From NCBI GenBank assembly GCA_025964625.1, contig JAOPYL010000357.1, positions 1 to 33,299 of the forward strand: a stretch of 33,299 nucleotides of DNA. The letters run 5' to 3'. This DNA comes from Actinoallomurus sp. Lineage in GTDB: Bacteria; Actinomycetota; Actinomycetes; Streptosporangiales; Streptosporangiaceae. The notes below the pieces were generated by a model. The model searched no databases. It saw nothing but the letters and a program-made list of their open reading frames with translations, and was not told the DNA's origin. A program made the translations under genes and the position numbers. This document shows positions 7,753 to 16,721 of this stretch, piece after piece (within the stretch, counting starts at the first letter, position 1; each line of letters opens with the position of its first letter).

Positions 7753-10086
7753 TTAGTAGGCGTAGTCGAGGCCGTCGGTGGGCGATTGGGGTATCGACGG
7801 CTCCCGCGGCAGCGGATCGAAGCTGAGAGTGCCGTGGTTGATCGGGAAGCTGGTCGGCATCTTCCCGGTGGCGCGTGCGTAGGCACAGGCGACCGCGGCG
7901 AACGAGCCCGCGACACCCAGCTCTCCGGCACCGCCGGGGTCGCCGGTCGTGGCCGGCATCACGATGATCTGCACGTCGGCCGGCGTGTTCCACTGCCGCG
8001 TGTAGAAGAAGTTGTCCCAGCTGCCCTCCAGCGGCAACCCCTTCTGGATGTGCAGGCTCTCGGTAAGCGCGAGGCCGATGCCGTCGTTGACGCAGCCGAG
8101 CATCTGTGCCTCCAGACCGCGCGGGTTGATGGGCCGCCCCACGTCGACCACCATCACCGCCTTGGTGATCCGGGGCCCGGTCACCGCATCGCGGATCCGC
8201 CGTCCGGTGGTCTCCGGCCGGCAGTCGATCTCCACGAGCACCGCGGTGCAGCCTTTGAACTCCGCGTGGACGGCCACCCCTTGGGCGGTGCCCTCGGGCA
8301 TGCTCGTACCCCACTGGCCGACCTCGGCTAGCTTGTCGAGTACCGCCCGATATCGGCCCTTCTTCAGGAACGAGCGGCGGAACGCGACGGGGTCCTTGCC
8401 CATCGTGGCCGCGAGCTGATCGACGACGAGCTCTCGCGCACAAACGACGTTGGGCGAGTACACGTCGCGCATGCTGCCGGTGTGGAACTTCAGCGGCACC
8501 TCGTTGAGCAGCTGCGTCGTGGGCCCGAAATTGTAGGGCACCTCTTGGGTCAGCTCGAACACCGTCTCGGAGAAGCCGAGACCGCCGACCGGCAGCTTCG
8601 CGGCCGTGGCGGTGAGAATCTCCCCGAGACCGTGGGTGAAGTCCGTCGCGACGCTGGTGTGACGCTGCTCGTAGCTCACCACGTTGCCCAGCGCGTAATT
8701 CGCGCGGATCCGCGAGTAGCTCATCGGGTGTGCACGGCCATGCCGGAAGTCGTCGGTGCGATGCCACATCAGCTTGACCGGCCTGCCCATCTTCTGGGAG
8801 ATCTCGGCGGCCTCGAGGGCGGCGTCGAAGAACAGCTTGCGGCCGAACGAACCGCCGCCCTGGGCGACGTGCACCGTGACCGCGTGCTGCGGCAACCCCA
8901 GCTTCTTCGCGATCGTCTCCTGAGCATCGATCGGCGACTTCAATCCCGACCAGATCTCGGCACGGTCGGGCTTGACGTCGGCGATCGCGTTGTTGGTCTC
9001 CAGCGCGCTGTTGCTGGCGAACGCGAAGACGAACTCGGCATCGATCGAGTGGGTGAGCAGCGGCGGTGCGGCCAGCGGCAGCGTCGCCGCCTTGAGCTTC
9101 CGCAGCACGGTGTCGTCGGACTCGCCGTCGACGCTGCCCGCCCCCCAGGTGACCTTCAACGCGCGGACCGCGTCGATGCACTGCCCGAACGTCTCACCCC
9201 GTACCGCTACACCGGTCGAGACGACCGCGACGTCGGTGATTCCGGGCATCGACGTGACCGCGGCCATGTTCGGCACGGATTCCACCGTGCCGTTGATCGT
9301 GGGAGGCCGGCGCACCATCGTCGGCTTCGCACCGGGGCACACGTCGAGGTCCAGCGTGAACTTCTTGTTGCCGGTGACGATGTCGTGGGCGTCGATACGG
9401 TTCTGCGGCGTGCCGACGAGCGTGAACTTCGATTCTGGCTTCGGTTGTGCGGACACCGCGGTCAGCCGCGTGCTCGCGGCGGCCACCGCCAGCGAACCGT
9501 AGGTCGCGGTCGTGCCCGACTTCGACTTGATCACGCCCTGATCGACGGTCAGTGAGGAGACCGGGACGCTCCACTGTCGCGCGGCGGTGGACAGCAGCCT
9601 CGCCCGTGCGATCGCGGCCGCCGTGCGCACCGGATGGTACATGGAGCGGATCGTGTTGGACGAGCCGGTGAACTGGTTGAACACGAGCTCCGGACGCGCG
9701 TCGGCCAGCGTGATTTCGACCTTGTCCAGTGGCAGGTCCAGCTCCTCGGCGATGAGCATCGCGATCGCGGTCGTGATGCCCTGGCCCACCTCCGCTCGCG
9801 GCAACGCGAACGATGCCGTGCCGTCGGGGCTCATTGTGATCGAGATCAGGCTCGACGTCGGCAGCGCCGCAAGGGTGAGGACGTCGCCGAGGTCCATCAG
9901 TTCAGCCGGCTCCGGCGGCGATGGGATCGCGGCTTCGGCCATCTGCGGGTCGGCCGTCTCCGCCCCGAGTTGCACCGCCACGACGAGAGTCGGTGCCGCG
10001 AGTAGATACCCGAGGAAGCGGCGCCGGTCCGTGCCATCCGGCTCGAGCCCGGGTGCGGACCGGGGCGATCGACCCTGATCTGCCAT
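7753..10086 (-). CDS. iorB: Isoquinoline 1-oxidoreductase-type molybdenum-binding large subunit, Tat-exported
   Basis: 777 residues; ATG 10086 is preferred since GAGAGGA lies about 7 nt upstream and a Tat signal follows at once (DRRRFLG at 20-26, then a hydrophobic helix). The protein matches xanthine-oxidase-family large subunits of the IorB group: PRAEVGQGITTAIAMLIAEE near the N-terminus, VAQGGGSFGRK in the middle, and GGAGELGVAGSFAAVACA near the C-terminus with the expected catalytic Glu. It binds molybdopterin cytosine dinucleotide and hydroxylates a carbon with water as oxygen source. The Tat signal implies that the complex acts outside the membrane with IorA carried along. No XdhC-type maturation gene is nearby. 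Regulation is suggested by an inverted repeat 19 nt upstream. Confidence 0.88.
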   Translation of the reverse strand: MADQGRSPRSAPGLEPDGTDRRRFLGYLLAAPTLVVAVQLGAETADPQMAEAAIPSPPEPAELMDLGDVLTLAALPTSSLISITMSPDGTASFALPRAEVGQGITTAIAMLIAEELDLPLDKVEITLADARPELVFNQFTGSSNTIRSMYHPVRTAAAIARARLLSTAARQWSVPVSSLTVDQGVIKSKSGTTATYGSLAVAAASTRLTAVSAQPKPESKFTLVGTPQNRIDAHDIVTGNKKFTLDLDVCPGAKPTMVRRPPTINGTVESVPNMAAVTSMPGITDVAVVSTGVAVRGETFGQCIDAVRALKVTWGAGSVDGESDDTVLRKLKAATLPLAAPPLLTHSIDAEFVFAFASNSALETNNAIADVKPDRAEIWSGLKSPIDAQETIAKKLGLPQHAVTVHVAQGGGSFGRKLFFDAALEAAEISQKMGRPVKLMWHRTDDFRHGRAHPMSYSRIRANYALGNVVSYEQRHTSVATDFTHGLGEILTATAAKLPVGGLGFSETVFELTQEVPYNFGPTTQLLNEVPLKFHTGSMRDVYSPNVVCARELVVDQLAATMGKDPVAFRRSFLKKGRYRAVLDKLAEVGQWGTSMPEGTAQGVAVHAEFKGCTAVLVEIDCRPETTGRRIRDAVTGPRITKAVMVVDVGRPINPRGLEAQMLGCVNDGIGLALTESLHIQKGLPLEGSWDNFFYTRQWNTPADVQIIVMPATTGDPGGAGELGVAGSFAAVACAYARATGKMPTSFPINHGTLSFDPLPREPSIPQSPTDGLDYAY

Positions 10087-10104
10087 CGACTGTCCTCTCG
10101 ACGA

Positions 10105-10129
10105 ACCTGAACAGACAAACCGTTCAGGT
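10105..10129 (-). promoter_or_regulatory. TetR-like operator in front of iorBA
   Basis: Inverted repeat ACCTGAAC (10105-10112) and GTTCAGGT (10122-10129) with a 9-nt spacer. The spacing and the AGACAAACCGTTC core resemble operators of TetR-family repressors. It lies 19 nt upstream of the iorB start, a position that would block transcription. No TetR gene occurs in the window, so the regulator would be encoded elsewhere. Confidence 0.5.
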
Positions 10130-10163
10130 GCTGCTCGCCAGATGCGTTCCTGCGCTGGGCGCG

Positions 10164-10181
10164 GCACCGCCGCGGCGGTGC
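10164..10181. repeat. Perfect 18-bp palindrome between iorB and carbonic anhydrase genes
   Basis: GCACCGCC-GC-GGCGGTGC is fully self-complementary, and GATGCG (10141-10146) with CGCATC (10181-10186) could extend the structure. It lies in the 279-base gap 10087-10365, downstream of nothing on the plus strand and upstream of iorB on the minus strand. It may be an operator, or extreme GC may produce it by chance. Confidence 0.35.
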
Positions 10182-10365
10182 GCATCCGTTGTGGGGCGGA
10201 GTGTGACACAGTGCGCCGCATGCCGACCATGACTTGCGTGCTTATTTTTGGGCTGGCGCGGCTGTGCGATGGCAGTGCACCGCCTCGGCAGTGCGGGGGG
10301 TGGAACCGGCGGTGGACACCCACGTTTCGAGGGTGTCCAGCAGCAACTGGCGATCGAGCCGCAGA

Positions 10366-10860
10366 TCAGAGTTCGACGGGCATGAGCTTGCCGGTGTGTA
10401 CGTCGTAGATGGCGCTGCCAACGGCCATGTCGGCGGGGAGGAACGGGCTGGTGCGGATGCGGAGCAGGTCGTGGCGGAGGGCGGTGTCCTGGTCGGGGAC
10501 GGTGCGGAACTCGAGGCTGCGGGTGTCGACGCCCCGCTGGGCGGCGAGCGCGTGGACGTCGTCGTCGGTGACCTTGGACATGCCGCAGTCGGTGTGCGGC
10601 ATGACCAGGACGCGGTCCACGCCGAGGAGGTAGACGGCCAGGATCAGGGTGCGCAGGACGTCGTCGGTGACTCTGGCGCCGGCATTGCGCAGGATCTTGG
10701 CATCGCCGGGCGTGAGGCCGAGCAGGCCCAGGGGGTCGATTCGGGAGTCCATGCAGGTGATCACGGCCAGTCCGCGGACAGCCGCGCCGGTCAGGTCGGA
10801 GTCCTGAAATGTCCTAGTGAACTTCTCGTTGGCGGCAAGCAGGTCGTCAAAGGCGGTCAC
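10366..10860 (-). CDS. Beta-class carbonic anhydrase
   Basis: 164 residues from GTG 10860, with GGGAGG about 9 nt upstream. Cytoplasmic zinc enzyme interconverting CO2 and bicarbonate. The zinc ligands C36, H89 and C92 are visible in ITCMDSR and PHTDCGM, and the D38/R40 dyad is intact. The length fits the short beta-CA group of actinobacteria (Mycobacterium Rv1284-like), which have about 160-170 residues. It is flanked by non-related genes and seems monocistronic. Overlapping inverted repeats upstream suggest regulation. Confidence 0.9.
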   Translation of the reverse strand: MTAFDDLLAANEKFTRTFQDSDLTGAAVRGLAVITCMDSRIDPLGLLGLTPGDAKILRNAGARVTDDVLRTLILAVYLLGVDRVLVMPHTDCGMSKVTDDDVHALAAQRGVDTRSLEFRTVPDQDTALRHDLLRIRTSPFLPADMAVGSAIYDVHTGKLMPVEL

Positions 10861-10884
10861 GTGGTGGAGCCTCCCCGGTGCAGT

Positions 10885-10912
10885 GGATCATCACCTCTAT
10901 GATCCCTCATAG
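10885..10912 (-). promoter_or_regulatory. Overlapping inverted repeats upstream of the carbonic anhydrase gene
   Basis: GGATCAT (10885-10891) pairs with ATGATCC (10899-10905), and CTATGA (10897-10902) pairs with TCATAG (10907-10912). The second repeat shares its left arm with the right arm of the first. They lie 25-52 nt upstream of the start, where a promoter is expected. The binding protein is unknown. Confidence 0.4.
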
Positions 10913-11077
10913 CTGTTTCGCCGGGATTTCCAGGTGCGAGGCGTGCGGCGTCACCCGGACCCGGCGGCAGTTCAAACCTTCGCATCTGTCCCGCTCAGGC
11001 TGTTAGGCCGGGGTCCTGAACCGCGGGTTTGCTGCGGGGTGGCTGCTGGGGCTGGGACTCTCGCGGGGCAACGGGAT

Positions 11078-11884
11078 CTATCTCTTGATTGCGACGCCGG
11101 CGTAGCCCCATTGCTCCTCGGCGCCGTTGGGTACCTCGGAGGGCGAGTCGGGCCGCCACAGCGACTTTGTGGTCAGCCCGGGGTCGAGGAGTTCAAGGCC
11201 GCCGAAGAACCGCAGTACGTCGCCGTGCCGTCGGAAGACCATCGTGGCGTTCGTCTGGTCGTCGTACACCTGTCTCGCAGCGGACGTGGCTTCGGGGTGA
11301 TAGTCGCCGGTGACGTGCGAGATGGCCAGATAGCTGCCGGACGGCATGGCATCGCGGAAGCACGCCAGGATGTCCCAAGGGTCCTCCACGTCGCGGATGA
11401 AATGCAGAACGGCCAACATGAGCACCGCCACCGGCCGCTCGAAGTCGAGGAACCCTCGCGCAGCCTCCAGGACCTTCTCCGGATCGCGCAGGTCCGCCTG
11501 CACCACACTGACTTTGGTGCTGTCGCTGAGCAGCGCACGGCCGTGGGTGACGACCATCGGATCGTTGTCGACGTAGACGACGCGAGCGTCGGGCGCGACG
11601 CTGTGCGCGACCGCGTGCACGTTGCCCTGCGTGGGGAGACCGGCGCCGATATCGAGGAACTGCCGAATCCCGGCGCTGCCTGCCAGGAACCGCACCGCGC
11701 GGTGAAGGAACCGGCGGTTCTCCCGTACCATCAGCGGCATGTCGGGCAGGGCTGCCATGACGTTCTCCGCAGCCTCACGGTCAACGCCGAAGTTGTCCTT
11801 GCCGCCCAGGTAGTAGTCATACATCCGGGCGACGTTGGGCACACCTGTGTCGACCCGAGCGGGTACCTCGTACCGGTGTGCCAC
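11078..11884 (-). CDS. SAM-dependent methyltransferase, PF04672 family
   Basis: 268 residues from GTG 11884, with GGAAGGAA about 5 nt upstream. The N-terminal PNVARMYDYYLGGKDNF segment is the signature of the large actinobacterial PF04672 (formerly DUF574) family. The SAM-binding glycine motif is FLDIGAGLPT at about 77-86, followed by the acidic loop VYVDNDPMV at about 103-111 and by VAVLMLAVLHFI. The methyl acceptor is unknown for almost all members, which are abundant in many copies per genome. No partner gene is apparent; the next gene upstream on the same strand is 248 nt away. Confidence 0.87.
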   Translation of the reverse strand: MAHRYEVPARVDTGVPNVARMYDYYLGGKDNFGVDREAAENVMAALPDMPLMVRENRRFLHRAVRFLAGSAGIRQFLDIGAGLPTQGNVHAVAHSVAPDARVVYVDNDPMVVTHGRALLSDSTKVSVVQADLRDPEKVLEAARGFLDFERPVAVLMLAVLHFIRDVEDPWDILACFRDAMPSGSYLAISHVTGDYHPEATSAARQVYDDQTNATMVFRRHGDVLRFFGGLELLDPGLTTKSLWRPDSPSEVPNGAEEQWGYAGVAIKR

Positions 11885-12022
11885 GCGGGTTCCTTCCCCG
11901 GACTGCTTCGTTACCGCGGAGCCATACCGGCTCCGTTCGAAATCAGCCTAGCCGTCAAGAACATCCTTGGTCGCCGCGATCCGACACACCATGGCACGAG
12001 CGGAAGACCATCAGCCACGCCA

Positions 12023-12048
12023 GAGCAATGGTCGAAATGCAATTGCTC
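12023..12048 (-). repeat. 7-bp inverted repeat in the spacer between methyltransferase and pyruvyl transferase genes
   Basis: GAGCAAT (12023-12029) and ATTGCTC (12042-12048) are separated by 12 nt in the 248-base gap 11885-12132. It is 85 nt past the stop of the pyruvyl transferase gene and 140 nt before the methyltransferase start, so it could be a weak terminator or an operator. Nothing else is recognised in this gap. Confidence 0.3.
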
Positions 12049-12132
12049 CGTTCGGCGCCGGATGACTCCTGATCGCGACTCGGGGCTGGACGCGGGAATG
12101 CCCCTCTGGCTGCTTGCGTTCTGGTTCCTCCT

Positions 12133-13302
12133 CTACCTGATCCTCGGCCATGTCCTCCAGTTCCTGGTACTGCTCGGGTTGTCAAGTTTGTTGATCAGTG
12201 CCAGGCATCGCTCCTGGTTCTGCTGCGCACGGTCGCGCAGGATCTGTATCTGTTGCCGTAGATGATCGGCGTGTTCGAAGCGCTCGTCCCATAGCCGATC
12301 GAGTTCTGCCAGGAGGGGTCCGGCTTCCCTTCTCGCCACTCCTGTCAGCGCCGGCGCGCCGACGGCCTGCGCGAAGTCGAAGACTTTTCCGGCGTACGGC
12401 AGGGGCAGGACGGGCACCCCCGCACAGGCCGCGAAGATCACGAAATGCAGCCGCATGCCGACTGCGAAGTCCAGGTGGCGCATCAGTCCGGCGATCTGGC
12501 CGGGGGTGTACGTCCGGTTGATGACTCGCGCCGAATCCGGCGCGCTCATCGTCGACAGCACCGCGTGAGCATGGGCGATGTCGCCGCGTTCCATGGGAAC
12601 GAACACGGCCTGGGCTTCGAGCCGGCGAGTCATGAAGTCTGCGACCTCCGCGAGGAGGCCGTGATAACTCTCCACGTCAAGATTCTCCGCGGCTCGGCCC
12701 GGTTCGCGTACGGACATCCCCACGAGGCGGGCCCGGTTGTCGATACCTTCCCGCAGGAGCATGTCCTCGGTGAAGTCCTCGGGCTCCAGCAGCAGGGCGG
12801 GGTCGGCCGTGACCGGGATCGGCCGGGTGATTCCCAGCCGCTCGAGGACCAGTTTGGATTCGTGATCCCGGACGGTCACGTCGGTCATGTCCTCGACGAC
12901 CTCTTGCACAAGGTCGATGTCATCCCGGTCGGTCAGCGGCCCGGCGCCGATCGCGTAGCCGAACGTCGGGATGCCGAGCCGGTGGGCAAGCCGCACCGGC
13001 CGCAGGAACGGACTCGCCTGGCCGTCATGCAGGATCCCGCCCCCTCCCAGTACGAGCAGATCCAGCCCGGTCTCCGCCTCGATGAGCTCGTCCTGTGAGA
13101 CCCCGGTGTAGGCCACGGCTGCTGTGCCGAAACGGTCGTGTGTGTGTTCGGGGTGTCGGCTGAACACGACGATGTCCGCGGTCGGTCGGATCTCCCGCAG
13201 ACTCTTCAGAACACAGGTGAGGATCGCCTCGTCGCCTAGATTCCGCCCCCCGTAGGAACCGAGCACCCCGATCCGGAATCTGCGACACCGGCCATTCGAC
13301 AT
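12133..13302 (-). CDS. Polysaccharide pyruvyl transferase family protein (CsaB-like)
   Basis: 389 residues from ATG 13302, with an AAGGGGG stretch about 8 nt upstream. The N-terminal RIGVLGSYGGRNLGDEAIL and the LLVLGGGGILHDG segment are typical of the PF04230 family. The C-terminal half has VGMRLHFVIFAACAGVPVLPLPY, the conserved RLH region of these GT-B-like enzymes. Family members add ketal pyruvate to cell-wall or capsular sugars; CsaB-type pyruvylation anchors S-layer proteins. The last 40 residues are a charged, possibly helical tail (QQNQERCLALINK). It is an orphan here, so the acceptor is unknown. Function in envelope polysaccharide modification is inferred from the family. Confidence 0.83.
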   Translation of the reverse strand: MSNGRCRRFRIGVLGSYGGRNLGDEAILTCVLKSLREIRPTADIVVFSRHPEHTHDRFGTAAVAYTGVSQDELIEAETGLDLLVLGGGGILHDGQASPFLRPVRLAHRLGIPTFGYAIGAGPLTDRDDIDLVQEVVEDMTDVTVRDHESKLVLERLGITRPIPVTADPALLLEPEDFTEDMLLREGIDNRARLVGMSVREPGRAAENLDVESYHGLLAEVADFMTRRLEAQAVFVPMERGDIAHAHAVLSTMSAPDSARVINRTYTPGQIAGLMRHLDFAVGMRLHFVIFAACAGVPVLPLPYAGKVFDFAQAVGAPALTGVARREAGPLLAELDRLWDERFEHADHLRQQIQILRDRAQQNQERCLALINKLDNPSSTRNWRTWPRIR

Positions 13303-13655
13303 CCAGCTGCCCCCTTCGCCCGGATGTGCATGGCGGCGAGCATGTACCTACCATCCCACCAGCTAATACTCTGGCGTCAACCGGTCTACGCCCGCCCGTA
13401 CCCGACGCCTCGGACAGGCCGGCCGGAGAGCGACGGTACGATGACGCCGCGTTAGGTCCATACGGTCGCCCGTGATCCAGCCGGGTCTCCCGCGTCACGT
13501 TCGCATCTGGCTTAACACGGGAGGCCCGCAGGCCGCGTCGCGGCTGTCCTCCCATTTAACCCCCGCCGACGCGGCCGGCGGTGCCAGTCACCGCGGGTCC
13601 CGGCATCGTGCTGTAGTGGACGCGAACGCCACCTGTCGACCGGGGGGAGCAGGCG
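13303..13655. other. Intergenic spacer between divergent genes
   Basis: 353 bases between the pyruvyl transferase family gene (minus) and the FUSC-type gene (plus). It must hold both promoters. A TTGACG hexamer on the minus strand near 13375-13380 could be a -35 element, but no matching -10 at normal spacing was found. No ORF with coding character, no RNA gene and no convincing repeat was seen. Confidence 0.4.
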
Positions 13656-15818
13656 GTGCGCTCAACGCTGGCGCGGTTGCGCAAGATGCTGGCCAAGAGG
13701 GGGGGACGCGCGACCCCTGTATACGGGCTTGTGACCGCTACAGGGGTGACCGCCCCCCTTGTCGTAGGCCTGCTGACCGGCCGGACGGCCGAAAGCCACC
13801 TGGTCGCCCTGGGTGCCTTCTACGTCGGCCTGGCCACGCCCCGGGGGCCGTACGGCGCCCGCGCCCGTTCGATGCTGACCATGGTCGGTGTGGTGACGGT
13901 CTTCACGTGGCTCGGCGGCGCCGTGAGCGATCGCCCCTGGCTGGCGGTGGTGGTCATTTCCGCGGTGTCCGCCCTGAGCGCGGTGATCCGGTGGCTGGGG
14001 CCGATCGCGAGCCTGTGCACCCTGGTCGCCGCGCTGCGGCCATCGGCCGGCTCGGTCGTCTTCCACGGATTCCTCGAGGCGTTGGGCGGCCTGTGGCTCT
14101 CCGCGCTCCTGCTGGTGCCGTGGATCACTCATCGGCTCCGCCCGCTACGGACGTCGCTGGCGGAGGCCGGCCGGTTGGTGGCCGATGCCCTCGACGTCCT
14201 GGCCGACCCTGGCCCCGAATCCGACGAGTGGTACGACCGCCGGAAGGAGGCGTACGCGGCCATCCGGTCGGCGCGGGAGATGTACGGCCTCTCTCTCGAT
14301 GGCCAGGGCGAGGAACAGGACCGGTCCGTGCGGATGATCGATGCGATCCAGCGGGTGATGGACCAGACCGTTGCGCTGCGCTCCCTGCTCATCGCCGTGC
14401 GGCGGAAGTCACCGCCGGAGGATTGGCTGACCGAGTGCAGGGCCGCCATCACCGCTCTCGCCGCCCGGCTGCGCAACCTCGGCGAGGCGATCGAGCGGGG
14501 CACAGGCGTGCCCGATGATGACCACCGGGTCGCGCTCGACCGGCTGGCCGCGGTGACGCGGGAGGTACGACGGGCATGGCTGGCGAGGGAGGCCGACGTG
14601 GTCTTGGCGGCGCTGATCCTGCAGATCCGCCGGACCATCGGCCGGATCGCCGCGACGGCCGAATGCATGAGCGAGATCGTCGCCCACGGCCTGGAACTCG
14701 GCATCATCGCCCCTGGGCTCCCTGAGCGGCCGACGGGCGTCTGGGCCGGGGTGAAGGAAGCGGTCGCGACCTTGTCGCCCGAGTTCCGGCACGCCGCGCG
14801 CGTCGGGACGGCGATGGCGGTGTCGATCACCTTGGTCATGTGGCTGAAGCCGCCGTACCCATACTGGCTGACCCTCACGGTCCTGTTCAGCCTGCGTGAC
14901 ACCTACGGCAACACGGTGGACATGGTTCTGGAGCGGGTCGCCGGTACTACCCTCGGCGCGACCGTCGCCGCCGTGGCCCTGGCCGTCGCGCCCGAGCGAG
15001 TAACGCTCATCGCCATGATCCTGATCGGCGGGGCGGCCGGGTTCACGCTCAAGTCGGTGAACACCACCTACTGGTTCGTGCTGGGCACTCCCATGACCAT
15101 GTTGCTCATCGACTTCACGGCGCCACTCACCTGGACGGCCGCGGTCTGGCGGATCGGGCTCACGCTGGTGGGTGGCCTGCTCGCCCTGGCCTTCGCCCGG
15201 CTGCTGTGGCCGGCTGGGGGTACCCGCCTGCTCCCCCGCCGGCTGGTCCGGCTGCTGCGTACGCACGCCGAGCTGGCCCGGGCGGTCGCGGCCCGGTTGG
15301 ACGGCGACAGGAAGGTCTCGATCCGCGACCGACTCGAGGAGGCGGCGGAGGCCGCCGCTGAGGTCGAGCAGGCGATCACCAGGCTGGAACATGAGCCCAC
15401 GGCGCAGGAGGAGCTGATCGAGCGGCTGAAGGAGGCCGATGCGATCGCCCAGCGGCTCCGGGACTACTTCAAGACCCTGGGCACCCTCACGGAGGAGGAG
15501 CCCCGCGAAGTCGGCCCGATACCCGCCACTGTCGAGCGGGTCGCCGACTACCTGGAGGAGGGGGCGGACGCGCTGCTGCACCGAAAAGCGCCGAGCGGGC
15601 AGCTGAGTCCGGGGGACCTGCTGGACGAACTCGACGCGTACCTGTCGGAGCTCACCGACCGGCGCCGGGCCGAACTCGCCGGGGGCGTCGGCCCCGAGGC
15701 GATCACCTCCCTGCGCCGGTCATTGGTCGACGTGGCGGCCGCCCAGTACGCGGTGCGCGCACTGGTCGCCGACGCCGAGCGGCTCAGGAAGGTGACTCAG
15801 GAGGCCGCGGCCGTCTGA
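13656..15818 (+). CDS. FUSC-family integral membrane protein (putative aromatic compound exporter)
   Basis: 720 residues from GTG 13656, with GGGGGAG about 7 nt upstream. Two blocks of transmembrane helices (about 20-165 and 380-515) flank a long soluble helical region, the layout of fusaric acid resistance/YccS-type proteins. The second block contains PPYPYWLTLTVLFSLRDTYG and then ERVAGTTLGATVAA, the FUSC signature region. The C-terminal about 200 residues are strongly acidic and predicted helical (EEAAEAAAEVEQAITRLE), likely a coiled coil in the cytoplasm. Related proteins export aromatic acids or affect envelope stress; the substrate is unknown here. It is monocistronic, convergent with the sugar transport operon. 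Confidence 0.82.
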   Translation: MRSTLARLRKMLAKRGGRATPVYGLVTATGVTAPLVVGLLTGRTAESHLVALGAFYVGLATPRGPYGARARSMLTMVGVVTVFTWLGGAVSDRPWLAVVVISAVSALSAVIRWLGPIASLCTLVAALRPSAGSVVFHGFLEALGGLWLSALLLVPWITHRLRPLRTSLAEAGRLVADALDVLADPGPESDEWYDRRKEAYAAIRSAREMYGLSLDGQGEEQDRSVRMIDAIQRVMDQTVALRSLLIAVRRKSPPEDWLTECRAAITALAARLRNLGEAIERGTGVPDDDHRVALDRLAAVTREVRRAWLAREADVVLAALILQIRRTIGRIAATAECMSEIVAHGLELGIIAPGLPERPTGVWAGVKEAVATLSPEFRHAARVGTAMAVSITLVMWLKPPYPYWLTLTVLFSLRDTYGNTVDMVLERVAGTTLGATVAAVALAVAPERVTLIAMILIGGAAGFTLKSVNTTYWFVLGTPMTMLLIDFTAPLTWTAAVWRIGLTLVGGLLALAFARLLWPAGGTRLLPRRLVRLLRTHAELARAVAARLDGDRKVSIRDRLEEAAEAAAEVEQAITRLEHEPTAQEELIERLKEADAIAQRLRDYFKTLGTLTEEEPREVGPIPATVERVADYLEEGADALLHRKAPSGQLSPGDLLDELDAYLSELTDRRRAELAGGVGPEAITSLRRSLVDVAAAQYAVRALVADAERLRKVTQEAAAV

Positions 15819-15878
15819 GGGCGCATCTACTGAGCTTCTCCGGACCGCTGCTTACCCCGGCCCTCCTGGTCCATGGCG

Positions 15879-16721
15879 TCATCCTTTGAGCCCGCTGTGG
15901 GCGAGTCCCTCCACGAACTGCCTCTGAGCCACGACGAACACCACCAGGACCGGGAGGCTCGTCAGTGAGGCGGCCGCCAGCTGCACGTTCCACATCGGCC
16001 CGCCGTAGGCGTCGACGAACTGGGCCAGCGCCTGCGGGATCGTGAACTTCTCCGGTGTGGAGAGATAGACGATCGGCTCCAGGTACATGTTCCAGCTGTT
16101 CAAGAACGTGAAGATGGCGACCGCGGCCAGCGCGGGCCGGGCCAGTGGCAGCGCGATCCGGAAGAACACCCCGAACTGGCCGAGTCCGTCCACCCGAGCC
16201 GCCTCCTCGAGCTCGACCGGCAGGCTGATGAAGAACTGCCGCATGATGAAGGTGGCGAGCACGCTCGGCGCCCCGAGCATCGGCACGAGGATCAGCGGCC
16301 AGTGCGTGTCGGTAAGCCCGAGCGACTCGAAGATCCTGAACAGCGGCACGATGGTGACCTCGCTCGGGATGAGCAGGCCGATCAGCACGACCAGGAACAG
16401 CGCGTTCTGGCCGGGAAAGCGGATGCGCGCGAAGGCGTACCCGGCGAGGGACGCCACCACCATCGTGCCGAGCGTGACGACCAGAGCGATGTAGCAGCTG
16501 TTGAAGTACTGCCTGGCGAACGGCTGGAACTCGAACACCTGGGAGTAGGCCGAGAAGTCCCAGTGGGCCGGGAGGAGCCTGGGCGGCATCGCGAAGATCT
16601 GGCCGACCGGCTTGAACGAGGAAGTGACCATCCACCAGGTAGGGAACACGAAGGGCACGCAGAATACGCACAGCAGGGCGTACAACGCGAGCTTGCTCCG
16701 CGTCTTGAGGTCACGTCTCAT
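15879..16721 (-). CDS. Carbohydrate ABC transporter permease, MalG type
   Basis: 280 residues with six predicted membrane helices. The EAA loop, EEAARVDGLGQFGVFFRIALPLARPALAA, is intact and contacts the ATPase. The N-terminal FPTWWMVTSSFKP is typical of CUT1-family MalG/UgpE-like permeases. It overlaps the preceding permease gene by 11 nt, implying coupled translation. No ATPase gene follows, as in many actinobacterial CUT1 systems that share a global MsiK-like ATPase. The sugar is not predictable from sequence. Confidence 0.92.
   Translation of the reverse strand: MRRDLKTRSKLALYALLCVFCVPFVFPTWWMVTSSFKPVGQIFAMPPRLLPAHWDFSAYSQVFEFQPFARQYFNSCYIALVVTLGTMVVASLAGYAFARIRFPGQNALFLVVLIGLLIPSEVTIVPLFRIFESLGLTDTHWPLILVPMLGAPSVLATFIMRQFFISLPVELEEAARVDGLGQFGVFFRIALPLARPALAAVAIFTFLNSWNMYLEPIVYLSTPEKFTIPQALAQFVDAYGGPMWNVQLAAASLTSLPVLVVFVVAQRQFVEGLAHSGLKG

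Noticed and set aside
7019-9181. 720-codon minus-strand ORF overlapping iorA and iorB
   Set aside because: It is an Arg/Ala-rich alternative frame of high-GC DNA; the iorA and iorB frames carry all expected Fe-S and Mo motifs.
10934-12265. Long plus-strand ORF of 443 codons ending in a hydrophobic segment
   Set aside because: It lies antisense to the PF04672 methyltransferase and the end of the pyruvyl transferase gene, both with clear family motifs; the hydrophobic stretch comes from the spacer and reverse reading of a helical tail.
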